Assembly: GCA_038327995.1 (NCBI GenBank)
Contig: JBBQLP010000010.1
Coordinates: forward strand, 1 to 64,000
Origin: CAIOYC01 sp038327995
GTDB lineage: Bacteria; Pseudomonadota; Alphaproteobacteria; Caulobacterales; Caulobacteraceae
Reading direction: 5' to 3'
Length of the DNA: 64,000 nt
The position numbers and the translations under genes were made by a program. Each line of letters opens with the position of its first letter. Positions within the stretch are counted from its first letter, which is position 1. This document shows positions 49,588 to 57,518 of this stretch, piece after piece. The notes under the pieces were generated by a model, which saw only the letters and a program-made list of their open reading frames with translations, was not told the DNA's origin and searched no databases.

Positions 49588-50049
49588 CTAGGCCCGCACC
49601 TGGTTGACGGTGATCTGCTGACTGTTGGCGCCGCTCTTGACGATAAATGAGGTCTCCGAATAGCTCGGCACATGAGAGGGGCTGTCCATGATGACATGGT
49701 TGGAGAAACCGATGCTGTCGTTGCCGGGATCGTATTTGCCGTTGCCGTCCATGTCGTAGAAGGCCTTGATGGCGTAACGCCCCGGTGCAACATCAGTGAA
49801 GCTGAGATCGATGGATGCGCTGTCGGCATCGACCTTGGTCGACTGGACGGCCTTGCCAGCGTCGTAGTTGTCGCTGCTGTCGAACAGCAACACAGCCACC
49901 GCGCCCTTGTGCGCCGTCAGGCCGCGCAGGTGAATGCTGATCGTGGCTGTGGAGGCGGCAGCGGCGGCGGGAGCCGCAGTCTGGGCGATGGCGCTGTAGC
50001 CAGAGAGCAAAGCGGCGGCGGCGGCGACGGCAAACAGGGTTTTACGCAT
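49588..50049 (-). CDS. DUF2141 domain-containing exported protein
   Basis: A 153-residue protein with a signal peptide (MRKTLFAVAAAAALLSGYSAIAQ). An Ig-like DUF2141 domain follows (ISIHLRGLTAHKGAVAVLLFD, YAIKAFYDMDGNGKYDPGNDSIGFSN). The DMDGNGKYD segment looks like a calcium-binding loop. AAAGGAG precedes the ATG. The function of the family is not established. It lies 6 bp upstream of the acyl-CoA synthetase gene. Confidence 0.87.
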   Translation of the reverse strand: MRKTLFAVAAAAALLSGYSAIAQTAAPAAAAASTATISIHLRGLTAHKGAVAVLLFDSSDNYDAGKAVQSTKVDADSASIDLSFTDVAPGRYAIKAFYDMDGNGKYDPGNDSIGFSNHVIMDSPSHVPSYSETSFIVKSGANSQQITVNQVRA

Positions 50050-50080
50050 TTTGTGGCTCCTTTGCGGGGTTGATAGAAGG

Positions 50081-51733
50081 TCAGGCGGCGATCGCCGCCG
50101 CAGATTTACCCAGGATCATATCCGAGGCTTTCTCGGCGATCATCATGGTGGGGGCGTTGGTGTTGCCGGAAACGAGGCGCGGCATGACAGAGGCGTCGAC
50201 GACCCTGAGGCCCTCCACCCCCCTCACCCGAAGCTGCGAATCCACCACCGCCATTGGGCCGGAGCCCATCATGCACGTGCCCACCGGGTGGTAGATGGTC
50301 GTCCCCGCCAGCTTCGCATAGGCGAGCAGATGGGCGTCGGACGGCATATCCGGGCCAGGCAGGATTTCATGCTCGATGTAGGGCGCCAGCGCAGGCTGAG
50401 CGGCGATGGTCCGACCCCACTTCAGCGATGCGACCGCCACCTCCTGATCCAGCGAGTCGGACAAGTAGTTTGGTGCGATCGCCGGGTAGGCCGACCCGTC
50501 CGGCGACTTGATGCGGATCGTTCCTCGGCTTTCCGGGCGAAGCTGGCACGGCGCGATGGTCAGGCCCGGCGCGTCTTCCAGCACCATCTTCTGCTCTTCC
50601 GCCAGCTTTTGTGCGTTCATGGTGGCGGGCAGGATGTGGAACTGGATGTCCGGCCCCGACAGGTCCCGGCGCGACTTGCAAAATACGGCGATGTGGGCCG
50701 CCGAGAGTGTCAGAAGGCCCTTGCGCTGGAACAGGTATTTGACAGTCTCGCCTACCATCCGGGCGCCCTTGGAAAGCTCGTTGACGCTGATGGTCCCGGC
50801 CTTCAAGCGATATTGCTGGGGGATCACATAGTGGTCCTGAAGGTTTTCGCCGACGCCGGGCAGGTCGGACACTACCGCAATGCCATGCTCGGTCAGAAGC
50901 GCGCCGGGACCGACGCCCGATATCTGCAAAAGCTGGGGCGAATTGATCGCGCCTCCGGCCAGCAGAACCTCGGCCTTGGCCATGGCCACCACCGTCTTGC
51001 CGTTCTGGGTGAACTCCACGCCCACAGCTCGCTTGCCCTCGAACAGGATGCGGGTGGCCAAGGCATTGGTCTCGACGCTGAGGTTGGGCCGGCCCATGGC
51101 CGGATGCAGGTAGGCCACTGCCGCCGAGCAGCGTTGGCCGTTCTTCACAGTGAGCTGATAGTAGGCGACCCCTTCCTGGTCGCCGCCGTTGGGGTCGTTC
51201 CTGGGCAGGCCCGCCTCGACACAGGCATCGATCACCGCGTCGGAGACCGGGTGGGTTTCCGTGACGTCCGAGACGTTCAGCGGGCCGCCCGTGGCGTTCA
51301 GGGCGTCGGCGCCGCGCTCCTGATGCTGCGAGCGACGGAAATAGGGCAACACGTCGTCCCAGCCCCACCCCTCGCACCCCAGTTGCCGCCAGCCGTCATA
51401 ATCCGCGTGCTGGCCGCGAATGTAGAGCAGGCCATTGATCGACGATGACCCTCCCAAAACCTTGCCACGCGGCCACACGTGGGAGCGCCCGTCCTTGTCC
51501 GGCTCGGTCTGATAGAGCCAGTTGACCTTGGGGTCCTTCAAGGTCTGCGCATAACCCACCGGGATGTGAATCATCAGGTTGGACATGAACTGCGAAAGAT
51601 TGTGCGTCGGTCGGTCGTCGCCGCCCGCCTCCAGCAGCAGCACCTTGAACCGCCCATCGGCTGAGAGCCGGTTCGCCAGCACGCATCCCGCCGAGCCCGC
51701 GCCTACGATCACATAATCGGCTTCCAGGTTCAT
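50081..51733 (-). CDS. GMC-family FAD-dependent oxidoreductase
   Basis: A 550-residue flavoprotein of the glucose-methanol-choline family, related to choline and alkanol dehydrogenases. The N-terminal FAD motif is YVIVGAGSAGCVLANRLS. The GMC signatures are GKVLGGSSSINGLLYIRG and LLAGGAINSPQLLQISGVGP, and the catalytic His is in YHPVGTCMMG. It probably oxidises an alcohol to an aldehyde. It lies 32 bp upstream of the DUF2141 gene on the same strand, and may feed the acyl-CoA synthetase two genes on. Confidence 0.93.
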   Translation of the reverse strand: MNLEADYVIVGAGSAGCVLANRLSADGRFKVLLLEAGGDDRPTHNLSQFMSNLMIHIPVGYAQTLKDPKVNWLYQTEPDKDGRSHVWPRGKVLGGSSSINGLLYIRGQHADYDGWRQLGCEGWGWDDVLPYFRRSQHQERGADALNATGGPLNVSDVTETHPVSDAVIDACVEAGLPRNDPNGGDQEGVAYYQLTVKNGQRCSAAVAYLHPAMGRPNLSVETNALATRILFEGKRAVGVEFTQNGKTVVAMAKAEVLLAGGAINSPQLLQISGVGPGALLTEHGIAVVSDLPGVGENLQDHYVIPQQYRLKAGTISVNELSKGARMVGETVKYLFQRKGLLTLSAAHIAVFCKSRRDLSGPDIQFHILPATMNAQKLAEEQKMVLEDAPGLTIAPCQLRPESRGTIRIKSPDGSAYPAIAPNYLSDSLDQEVAVASLKWGRTIAAQPALAPYIEHEILPGPDMPSDAHLLAYAKLAGTTIYHPVGTCMMGSGPMAVVDSQLRVRGVEGLRVVDASVMPRLVSGNTNAPTMMIAEKASDMILGKSAAAIAA

Positions 51734-51889
51734 GGCGTCACTCCCGAAGATTATCGTTGTTCGGAGCGACTATCGCGGGGAAGGCGCAAAGAGGGAAGGG
51801 GCTCTAGGGCCATCAACTATGCGCGGCATGGCGAGGGGCGGCGCCTGCCGTGGAACTATCCGCTGCTCCACCGCGCCCAGCTTGGCTCC

Positions 51890-52396
51890 CTACACCCCGC
51901 CGAGGAAGTCCATCTTGCCGACCTCAAGGCCGTTGTGGCGCAGGATGGCGTAGGCGGTGGTCATGTGGAAATAGAAGTTCGGGATCACGAAGCTGAACAG
52001 ATATTGCCGGGCGGGGAAGCTCATCTCGCGCGGGCCGAACTTCAGCATGATGGTGCGATCCTCCGCGCCCTCGAACTTCGCAGCCGGAACGCCTTCGAGG
52101 AAGGCGACGGTCTTGGCGATGCGTTCCTTCAGTTCCGGAAAGCTCGTCTCGGTATCCGGGAAGCTCGGGATGTCCACCTCGGCCAGCCGCGCCGCGCCGC
52201 CCTTGACGCCGTCCGTTGCGATCTGGATCTGCCGGGCGAAGGTCGCCATGTCGGGCGCGAGGCGGAAATTGATAAGCACGGTAGGGTCGATATTCTTTGC
52301 CTCGGTCCAGGCCATCGCCTTGTCGATGATGACGTCCAGGTTCTTCAGTGAGCGAATGAAGCCCGGCACGGCGGCGTCGTACATCGAAAGGGTCAT
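51890..52396 (-). CDS. DUF1993 domain-containing protein
   Basis: A 168-residue helical protein: MSLYDAAV-like start (LSMYDAAVPGFIRSLKNLDVIIDKA), then LAPDMATFARQIQIATDGVKGGAARLA and a C-terminal YLFSFVIPNFYFHMTTAYAILRHNG with a His characteristic of DinB-like four-helix bundles. The ATG at 52396 follows AAGGA by 6 nt. The family is uncharacterised. It diverges from the enoyl-CoA hydratase gene. Confidence 0.87.
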   Translation of the reverse strand: MTLSMYDAAVPGFIRSLKNLDVIIDKAMAWTEAKNIDPTVLINFRLAPDMATFARQIQIATDGVKGGAARLAEVDIPSFPDTETSFPELKERIAKTVAFLEGVPAAKFEGAEDRTIMLKFGPREMSFPARQYLFSFVIPNFYFHMTTAYAILRHNGLEVGKMDFLGGV

Positions 52397-52546
52397 GGGT
52401 GGTCCTTGGGGTGATCGGATACGGCGCAGATGGGACGCCGGGAGACGGGCGCAAGGCCGGAGGGGGCAGGGCAAGGCGCCGTCTTCCCCCTTGCCTTCCC
52501 CAGCGTCCGCCCGGTCTAGTAGGCGCAGCAGACCCGGAGAAGCCTC

Positions 52547-53431
52547 ATGCCCGCCCCCACATTCGAGACCCTGATCTACGCCGTGCAAGAGGGCATAGCG
52601 ACCATCACCCTGAACCGTCCGGACAAGCTGAACGCCTTCACCACAAAGATGATGTCGGAGATGATCGCGGTTTTCGACCATACCGACGCGGATGACGCGG
52701 TGAGGGTAGTGATCGTCACCGGCGCGGGTCGGGCCTTCTGTGCGGGAGCGGATCTTTCGGGCGGGGGCGGCACCTTCGACCGCACCAACCCTCAGGCGCT
52801 GGAGCGCGAAGAAGGGAAGGTCGGCGACCTCTACCGAGACGGCGGTGGGCGTGTGACGCTGCGCATATACGAGAGCCTCAAGCCCGTGATCGCGGCGGTG
52901 AACGGGGCGGCGGTGGGCGTGGGCGTGACCATGCAACTGCCGATGGACATCCGCATGGCCTCCACTGACGCCCGGTTTGGTTTCGTCTTCGCCAAACGCG
53001 GCATAACGCCGGAGGCCGCCTCGTCCTGGTTCCTCCCGAAGGTGGTGGGGCTCTCCACCGCGCTGGAGTGGTGCTTCACCGGGCGGGTGTTCACTGCACA
53101 GGAAGCATTTGAGCGGGGCCTGGTGCGTTCGTTGCACGCGCCTGAAGACCTGCTTCCCGCCGCCCGGGCCCTGGCGCGCGAGATCGCGGACAACACTGCC
53201 CCCGTTTCGGTCGCCCTGACCCGCCAGATGCTGTGGCGCATGGCGGGCGCCGATCACCCCATGGAAGCGCACAAGGTCGATAGCCGCGCCATCCAGGCCC
53301 GGGGGGCCTCCGCCGACACAAAAGAAGGCGTGAGCGCCTTCCTCGAAAAACGCCCCGCCAGCTATCCCAACACGGTGTCATGCGATCTGCCAGACATCTG
53401 GCCGGAGTGGGCGAGACGCGAGTTTCGGTAA
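52547..53431 (+). CDS. Enoyl-CoA hydratase/isomerase family protein
   Basis: A 294-residue crotonase-fold protein. The oxyanion-hole segments are GAGRAFCAGADLSGGG (about residues 65-80) and ITPEAASSWFLPKVVG in the second half, with NGAAVGVGVTMQLPMDIRMAS between them. The enzyme probably hydrates or isomerises enoyl-CoA in beta-oxidation. It is about 20 residues longer than typical, with an insertion after ADLSGGG. It is transcribed alone. Confidence 0.93.
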   Translation: MPAPTFETLIYAVQEGIATITLNRPDKLNAFTTKMMSEMIAVFDHTDADDAVRVVIVTGAGRAFCAGADLSGGGGTFDRTNPQALEREEGKVGDLYRDGGGRVTLRIYESLKPVIAAVNGAAVGVGVTMQLPMDIRMASTDARFGFVFAKRGITPEAASSWFLPKVVGLSTALEWCFTGRVFTAQEAFERGLVRSLHAPEDLLPAARALAREIADNTAPVSVALTRQMLWRMAGADHPMEAHKVDSRAIQARGASADTKEGVSAFLEKRPASYPNTVSCDLPDIWPEWARREFR

Positions 53432-53438
53432 TGGGTGG

Positions 53439-53462
53439 GGTTCTCACCAACCTGTGGGAACC
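53439..53462 (+). terminator. Hairpin after the enoyl-CoA hydratase gene
   Basis: GGTTCTCAC (53439-53447) pairs with GTGGGAACC (53454-53462) with one G-T pair and a 6-nt loop. No T tract follows, so it may be a weak or factor-dependent terminator. Confidence 0.35.
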
Positions 53463-53532
53463 TCGCCCCTGCTCCGGGCGCGCCGAACGGGGAATAGGCG
53501 CGAGACAGACGAGAAAATAGAAACTAAACCCC

Positions 53533-53561
53533 TTGCCTTACTATCCGCGCCTCGATACTTA
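53533..53561 (+). promoter_or_regulatory. Candidate promoter of the ArsR operon
   Basis: TTGCCT (53533-53538), a 17-bp spacer and TACTTA (53556-53561) resemble a -35/-10 pair. Transcription would start about at the ArsR ATG (53567), predicting a leaderless or nearly leaderless mRNA. A short AGGTGA touches the ATG, too close for a normal ribosome site. Confidence 0.35.
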
Positions 53562-53566
53562 GGTGA

Positions 53567-53920
53567 ATGATTAACCAACAGCCAAATCTTGACCGCCTGT
53601 TCCACGCCCTTGCCGATCCTGGACGCAGGGCGATGGTGGAGCGGCTGTCACGGGGGCCGGTTTCAGTGAGCGATCTGGCGCGGCCGCTTCCCATGTCGCT
53701 GCCCGCCGCCATGCAACATCTTCAGGTGCTGGAAAGCTCGGGCCTCGTGCGCTCCGAAAAGCTCGGACGGGTGCGCACGTGCCGGATCGAACCCGCCGCC
53801 CTCAGCCTTGCCGAACAGTGGATCGACGCCCGCCGCGCGGAGTGGGAGCACCGCTTCGACCGCCTTGGCGACTATCTGCAGACCCTGAAAACCGAAGGAG
53901 ACGCCGATGTCGGCGAATGA
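53567..53920 (+). CDS. ArsR-family transcriptional regulator
   Basis: A 117-residue winged-helix repressor. It contains LFHALADPGRRAMVERLSRGPVSVSDLARPLPMSLPAAMQHLQVLESSGLVRSEKLGRVRTCRI, whose start and end motifs are typical of ArsR proteins paired with SRPBCC genes. No metal-binding Cys pair is present, so a metal role is unlikely. It overlaps the following GST gene by 14 bp, and an SRPBCC protein follows that gene. Confidence 0.92.
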   Translation: MINQQPNLDRLFHALADPGRRAMVERLSRGPVSVSDLARPLPMSLPAAMQHLQVLESSGLVRSEKLGRVRTCRIEPAALSLAEQWIDARRAEWEHRFDRLGDYLQTLKTEGDADVGE

Positions 53921-54605
53921 ACCCGCCCTGACGCTCTATATGCACCCTCTCGCCGCTTATTGCTGGAAGGTGCTTATCGCGCTGGACGAGAACCAGACGC
54001 CTTTCCGACACGAACTGGTCCAGGGCGATCCGAAGACGCAAGAGGTGCTCTCCAGGCTGGGCCTGATCGGCAAGATGCCGTTGCTACGCGATGCCGCGCG
54101 GGACACGGCGGTGTCGGAAACCAGCATCATCGTTGACTATCTTGAGCGCCACTATCCCGGTCCCGCCTCACTGATCCCTGCCGATCCCGAGGCGGCGCGC
54201 GAGGTTCGGCTCTGGGATCGTTTTTTCGACCTCTACGTCTCTACCCCGATGCAGAAGATCGTCGGCGACCGCCTGCGGCCAGAGGGTAAGCGCGATCCGT
54301 TCGGGGTGCAGGAGGCCAGAAGCCAGCTTGAGACCGCCTACACCGTGGCGGAGCGGCGGATGACGGGACTTACTTGGGCTGCGGGAGACCACTTCACCCT
54401 TGCCGACTGCTCGGCCTTTCCGGCCCTGTTCTATGCCGATGCGGTGCAGCCATTCCGCGCCTCGCGGCCTGCTCTCGCCCGCTATTTCGAGCGCCTGTTG
54501 GAGCGGCCCTCGGTGCGCCAGACCGTTCGCGCTGCGCAGCCCTATTTTCCGCTCTTCCCCTACAAAGACGCGCTCGATCCGCGCTTCACCAGCTCTGACT
54601 TCTGA
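53907..54605 (+). CDS. Glutathione S-transferase family protein
   Basis: A 232-residue GST. The N-terminal thioredoxin fold starts LYMHPLAAYCWKVLIALDEN, with the motif GKMPLLRD and ETSIIVDYLERHYPG. The helical C-terminal domain contains HFTLADCSAFPALFYAD. AAGGAG precedes the ATG. It sits inside an ArsR-GST-SRPBCC operon, which suggests a shared detoxification or modification role, though the substrate is unknown. Confidence 0.9.
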   Translation: MSANEPALTLYMHPLAAYCWKVLIALDENQTPFRHELVQGDPKTQEVLSRLGLIGKMPLLRDAARDTAVSETSIIVDYLERHYPGPASLIPADPEAAREVRLWDRFFDLYVSTPMQKIVGDRLRPEGKRDPFGVQEARSQLETAYTVAERRMTGLTWAAGDHFTLADCSAFPALFYADAVQPFRASRPALARYFERLLERPSVRQTVRAAQPYFPLFPYKDALDPRFTSSDF

Positions 54606-54628
54606 CTCGCCAGACCGAAGGACTCCCC

Positions 54629-55582
54629 ATGACCGCTCAGATCGCCCCAATCGGAACCCAACCTCCGCCGCTAACTGTATCGCGCGTCTTCAACGCCCCG
54701 CGAGAGGTGGTGTTCAGGGCCTGGAGTTCGACCGATCACGTCAAGCGCTGGTTCTCGCCCGAAACCTACACCGTGCCCGACGCCAAGGTTCAGATGCACG
54801 TGGGCGGTCCGTTCGAGGTCTGTATGCGGTCGCCGGGCGGGCAGGAGCATTGGAGCCGGGGCGTATTCCTGGAAGTGACGCCGCACGAGCGTCTGGTGAT
54901 CGAAATGGCGGCCATGGGCGAGGACGGAAAGCCGCTCTTCACCGCTCACACCGTCGTCACCTTCGCCGATGACCCCGGCGGCACGCGGATGCAGGTGGTG
55001 CAGAGCTACACCTTCACCAACCCGGCCATGGCCGCGCCCATGGTGGCGGGCGCGCCCGAGGGCTGGCGCACCACGCTGGACAAGCTGGCGGCGGAGATCA
55101 CACGGGTGCGGGGCGGGGGAACCGGCGTGCGCTCGGTGGTGCACGCGACCTTCCATCTGGAGCGCACTTATGATGCCCCGGCAAAGCGGGTGTGGCAGGC
55201 GCTTTCAGAGGTCGACGCCAAGGCGAAGTGGTTCGCCGGAACGCCCGGCCAGTGGGAGCTTCTGGAGCGCGCCATGGACTTTCGGGTAGGCGGGCGCGAG
55301 CGGGTTAAAGGGCGCTGGGAGGGGGGCGTGGTCTCCACCTTCGACGCGCTCTACCACGACATCATCCCGGGTGAGCGGATCGTCTATAACTACGAGATGC
55401 ACCTCGGCGACGACAAGATTTCCGTCTCCCTCGCGACCATGCAGCTCAAGGCGGCGGGCAAAGGAACGACCCTAATGGTGACGGAACAAGGCACCTTCCT
55501 CGACGGCTACGACGACGCCGGGTCGCGCGAACACGGCACCGGGCTGTTGCTTTATGCGCTGGGAGTTTCGCTGAAGAGCTAG
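54629..55582 (+). CDS. Tandem SRPBCC (AHSA1-like) domain protein
   Basis: A 317-residue protein with two START/Bet v1-like domains. The first covers about residues 12-160 (VSRVFNAPREVVFRAWSSTDHVKRWFSP). The second covers about 175-312 (ATFHLERTYDAPAKRVWQALSEVDAKAKWFAG). Each has the AHSA1 pattern of a hydrophobic ligand cavity. Single-domain versions are common next to ArsR genes, so fusion of two is notable. It lies 23 bp after the GST stop. Confidence 0.88.
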   Translation: MTAQIAPIGTQPPPLTVSRVFNAPREVVFRAWSSTDHVKRWFSPETYTVPDAKVQMHVGGPFEVCMRSPGGQEHWSRGVFLEVTPHERLVIEMAAMGEDGKPLFTAHTVVTFADDPGGTRMQVVQSYTFTNPAMAAPMVAGAPEGWRTTLDKLAAEITRVRGGGTGVRSVVHATFHLERTYDAPAKRVWQALSEVDAKAKWFAGTPGQWELLERAMDFRVGGRERVKGRWEGGVVSTFDALYHDIIPGERIVYNYEMHLGDDKISVSLATMQLKAAGKGTTLMVTEQGTFLDGYDDAGSREHGTGLLLYALGVSLKS

Positions 55583-55627
55583 GCGACGCGGCGAAGACTG
55601 GGAGTGCTACATCGCCCCCGCACACCC

Positions 55628-55639
55628 CCGGTTAACCGG
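55628..55639. promoter_or_regulatory. Palindrome CCGGTTAACCGG upstream of the DUF2336 gene
   Basis: A perfect 12-bp palindrome lies 38 bp before the GTG start. It contains a TTAA half of the CtrA type but no second half at N7. It may be an operator site. Confidence 0.3.
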
Positions 55640-55677
55640 CATCGGCTCTAATTGGCGCGATTGCCCGTGGAGCCGCC

Positions 55678-56898
55678 GTGGCCGACGCCCTGCCCATTGA
55701 CGCCAGCGAGACCGAGGCCGCTCCCGGCAAAGGCCGCGCGCGCCGGGTCTTGATCCGGCGACTGGCCGATGTGGTGTGCTTGCCCACCAGCCGGGTGAAC
55801 GCCTTTGAGCGGGCGATGACCGCCGATCTTTTGGTCGAGATGCTGCGCGACGGCGAGCCATTGGATCGCCTGCGTGTATCGAAACGCTTGGTCGGGTTGA
55901 CGGAAATCCCCACGCCCGTCCTGCGGCTTCTACTGCGCGACGAGATCGAGATCGCCGCTCCCTTGCTCGACGACGCGACCCTGGTTCCCGACCCGGAGCT
56001 GATCCTGTGCGCCCGTGAAGCCACAATCGAACATCGGCGGCTAATCTGTCGGCGGCGCGAGATTTCCGAACTGGTCTGCGACGCCCTGCTGGAGATGGGC
56101 GAGCCAGATGTTGTGGAGGCCCTGTTGCGCAACGAAGGCGCGCGCCTGTCGGCTTCAGGTCTGGAGGCGGTGGTGGCCGCTTCGCGCGATCACGCCCGCT
56201 ATCTGCCATGGCTCCTGCGCCGTCGCGAGCTTCGCCCCAGCCACGCCTACGTCATGTTCTGGTGGTCAGAGCCCGAGGTGCGCAAGGTGATACTGCAAAG
56301 GTTTGCCGTCTCGCGCGAAGTCTTGCAGGACGCGACCGGCGACATCTTCCCCATGGCCACCGCGGAGGGCTGGCAGGACCCCCTCGTCAGGAAAGCGCTT
56401 CAGTTCATCGAGCGGCGCCAGCGCAATCGCTCCGCCATTGAGAAGAGCCCCTACGCCAGCCTCGACGACGCGATCATCGCCGCGCAGGATGGCATGACCC
56501 GCGATCTGGCCTCGGAAATCGCCTACCTGTCGGGGATCAAGCCGACCACAGGCGCGAAGATCTTCACCGACCCTTATGGCGAGCCCCTGGCGATCCTGTG
56601 CAAGGCCACCGGCCTGCCCCGAACGGCCTTGCAGGCCCTGTGGCGGGGGCTACGGAGACCTGAGACGGACTCCACCGGGGCGTTGAACGCCTCACTGGAG
56701 CGCTGTCTTCTCACATACGACATGATGGCGGTCGACCGGGCGCAGACGGTGCTGCGTTACTGGAACTGGTCGCTCTCCTCAGCCCTCACCCCAGCACTGG
56801 TGCGCGCCATCCGCGATGGCGACGCCGAGGCGGTGGACGAATATTCCGCGCCGCAGCGCGCCGCCATGCTGGCCTTGGCGGACGACTTCAAGTCATAG
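55678..56898 (+). CDS. DUF2336 domain-containing protein
   Basis: A 406-residue soluble, largely helical protein of the DUF2336 family, common in Caulobacterales and Rhizobiales. It shows repeats of about 40 residues that start with Leu/Asp-rich helices (LVEMLRDGEPLDRLRVSKRL, ISELVCDALLEMGEPDVVEALLRNEGARLS, WLLRRRELRPSHAYVMFWW). They resemble HEAT-like repeats. The start is GTG at 55678 with GGAG upstream. The role is unknown; some relatives are linked to cell-cycle control. Confidence 0.85.
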   Translation: MADALPIDASETEAAPGKGRARRVLIRRLADVVCLPTSRVNAFERAMTADLLVEMLRDGEPLDRLRVSKRLVGLTEIPTPVLRLLLRDEIEIAAPLLDDATLVPDPELILCAREATIEHRRLICRRREISELVCDALLEMGEPDVVEALLRNEGARLSASGLEAVVAASRDHARYLPWLLRRRELRPSHAYVMFWWSEPEVRKVILQRFAVSREVLQDATGDIFPMATAEGWQDPLVRKALQFIERRQRNRSAIEKSPYASLDDAIIAAQDGMTRDLASEIAYLSGIKPTTGAKIFTDPYGEPLAILCKATGLPRTALQALWRGLRRPETDSTGALNASLERCLLTYDMMAVDRAQTVLRYWNWSLSSALTPALVRAIRDGDAEAVDEYSAPQRAAMLALADDFKS

Positions 56899-56956
56899 GC
56901 CCTCCGCGGGTCAGGGTCAGTGCGCCGCGCTCCATGCAACAGCAGTAGTCACGACC

Positions 56957-56986
56957 TCATTCCGCGAACGTCTTTATTCGGAATGA
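56957..56986. promoter_or_regulatory. Inverted repeat TCATTCCG-N14-CGGAATGA upstream of mucR
   Basis: Perfect 8-bp arms (56957-56964 and 56979-56986) lie about 100 bp before the mucR ATG. It could be an operator, or a hairpin ending the DUF2336 transcript, though no T tract follows. Confidence 0.4.
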
Positions 56987-57087
56987 AGGTTGTCATCTGT
57001 AACGAAGCTCGGTAAATCAGCTTTCAAGGGTGATAATGGGCCAGTTTCAAAAACTTCCCTTTGGATGATTAGAGCTAAGAAAACACC

Positions 57088-57495
57088 ATGGATGACCAAG
57101 CTGAAATAATCGAAATGACGACCGACATCGTCTCGGCCTATGTAGGCTCCAATTCTATCGCTGCAGCCGACCTGCCCGCCTTGATCACAAGCGTGTATCG
57201 GGCGCTCGGCGCAGTGAACGGCCCGCCTCCGCCCGTGGAGGTCGCGCCCAAGGAACCGGCGGTGTCGATCAAGAAGTCGATCACCCCCGAATACCTGATC
57301 TGCCTTGAGGATGGGCGCAAGTTCAAGTCTCTGAAACGGCACCTGCGCACCAAATACAACATGAGCCCCGAGGACTACCGGGCCAAGTGGGGCCTGGCCA
57401 AGGACTATCCAATGGTCGCCCCCAACTACGCTCGCGCCCGCTCTGACCTCGCCAAACAGATGGGCCTGGGGCAAGGTGGTCGCAAAGGGCGGTAG
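57088..57495 (+). CDS. mucR: MucR/Ros-family transcriptional regulator
   Basis: A 135-residue regulator of the MucR family. The C-terminal DNA-binding region contains YLICLEDGRKFKSLKRHLRTKYNMSPEDYRAKWGL and YPMVAPNYARARSDLAKQMGLG (start and end motifs). The zinc-finger-like pattern is C-x2-D-x9-H without a visible second His, as in the metal-independent members. In Caulobacter two MucR paralogues repress ctrA-dependent and sciP expression. No strong ribosome site precedes the ATG. Confidence 0.93.
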   Translation: MDDQAEIIEMTTDIVSAYVGSNSIAAADLPALITSVYRALGAVNGPPPPVEVAPKEPAVSIKKSITPEYLICLEDGRKFKSLKRHLRTKYNMSPEDYRAKWGLAKDYPMVAPNYARARSDLAKQMGLGQGGRKGR

Positions 57496-57518
57496 GGGCT
57501 TCCGGGTGGTGTCCTAAA

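Noticed and set aside
50051..51448. A 465-codon plus-strand frame opposite the GMC oxidoreductase
   Set aside because: Antisense to a gene with all family motifs; no ribosome site or domain.
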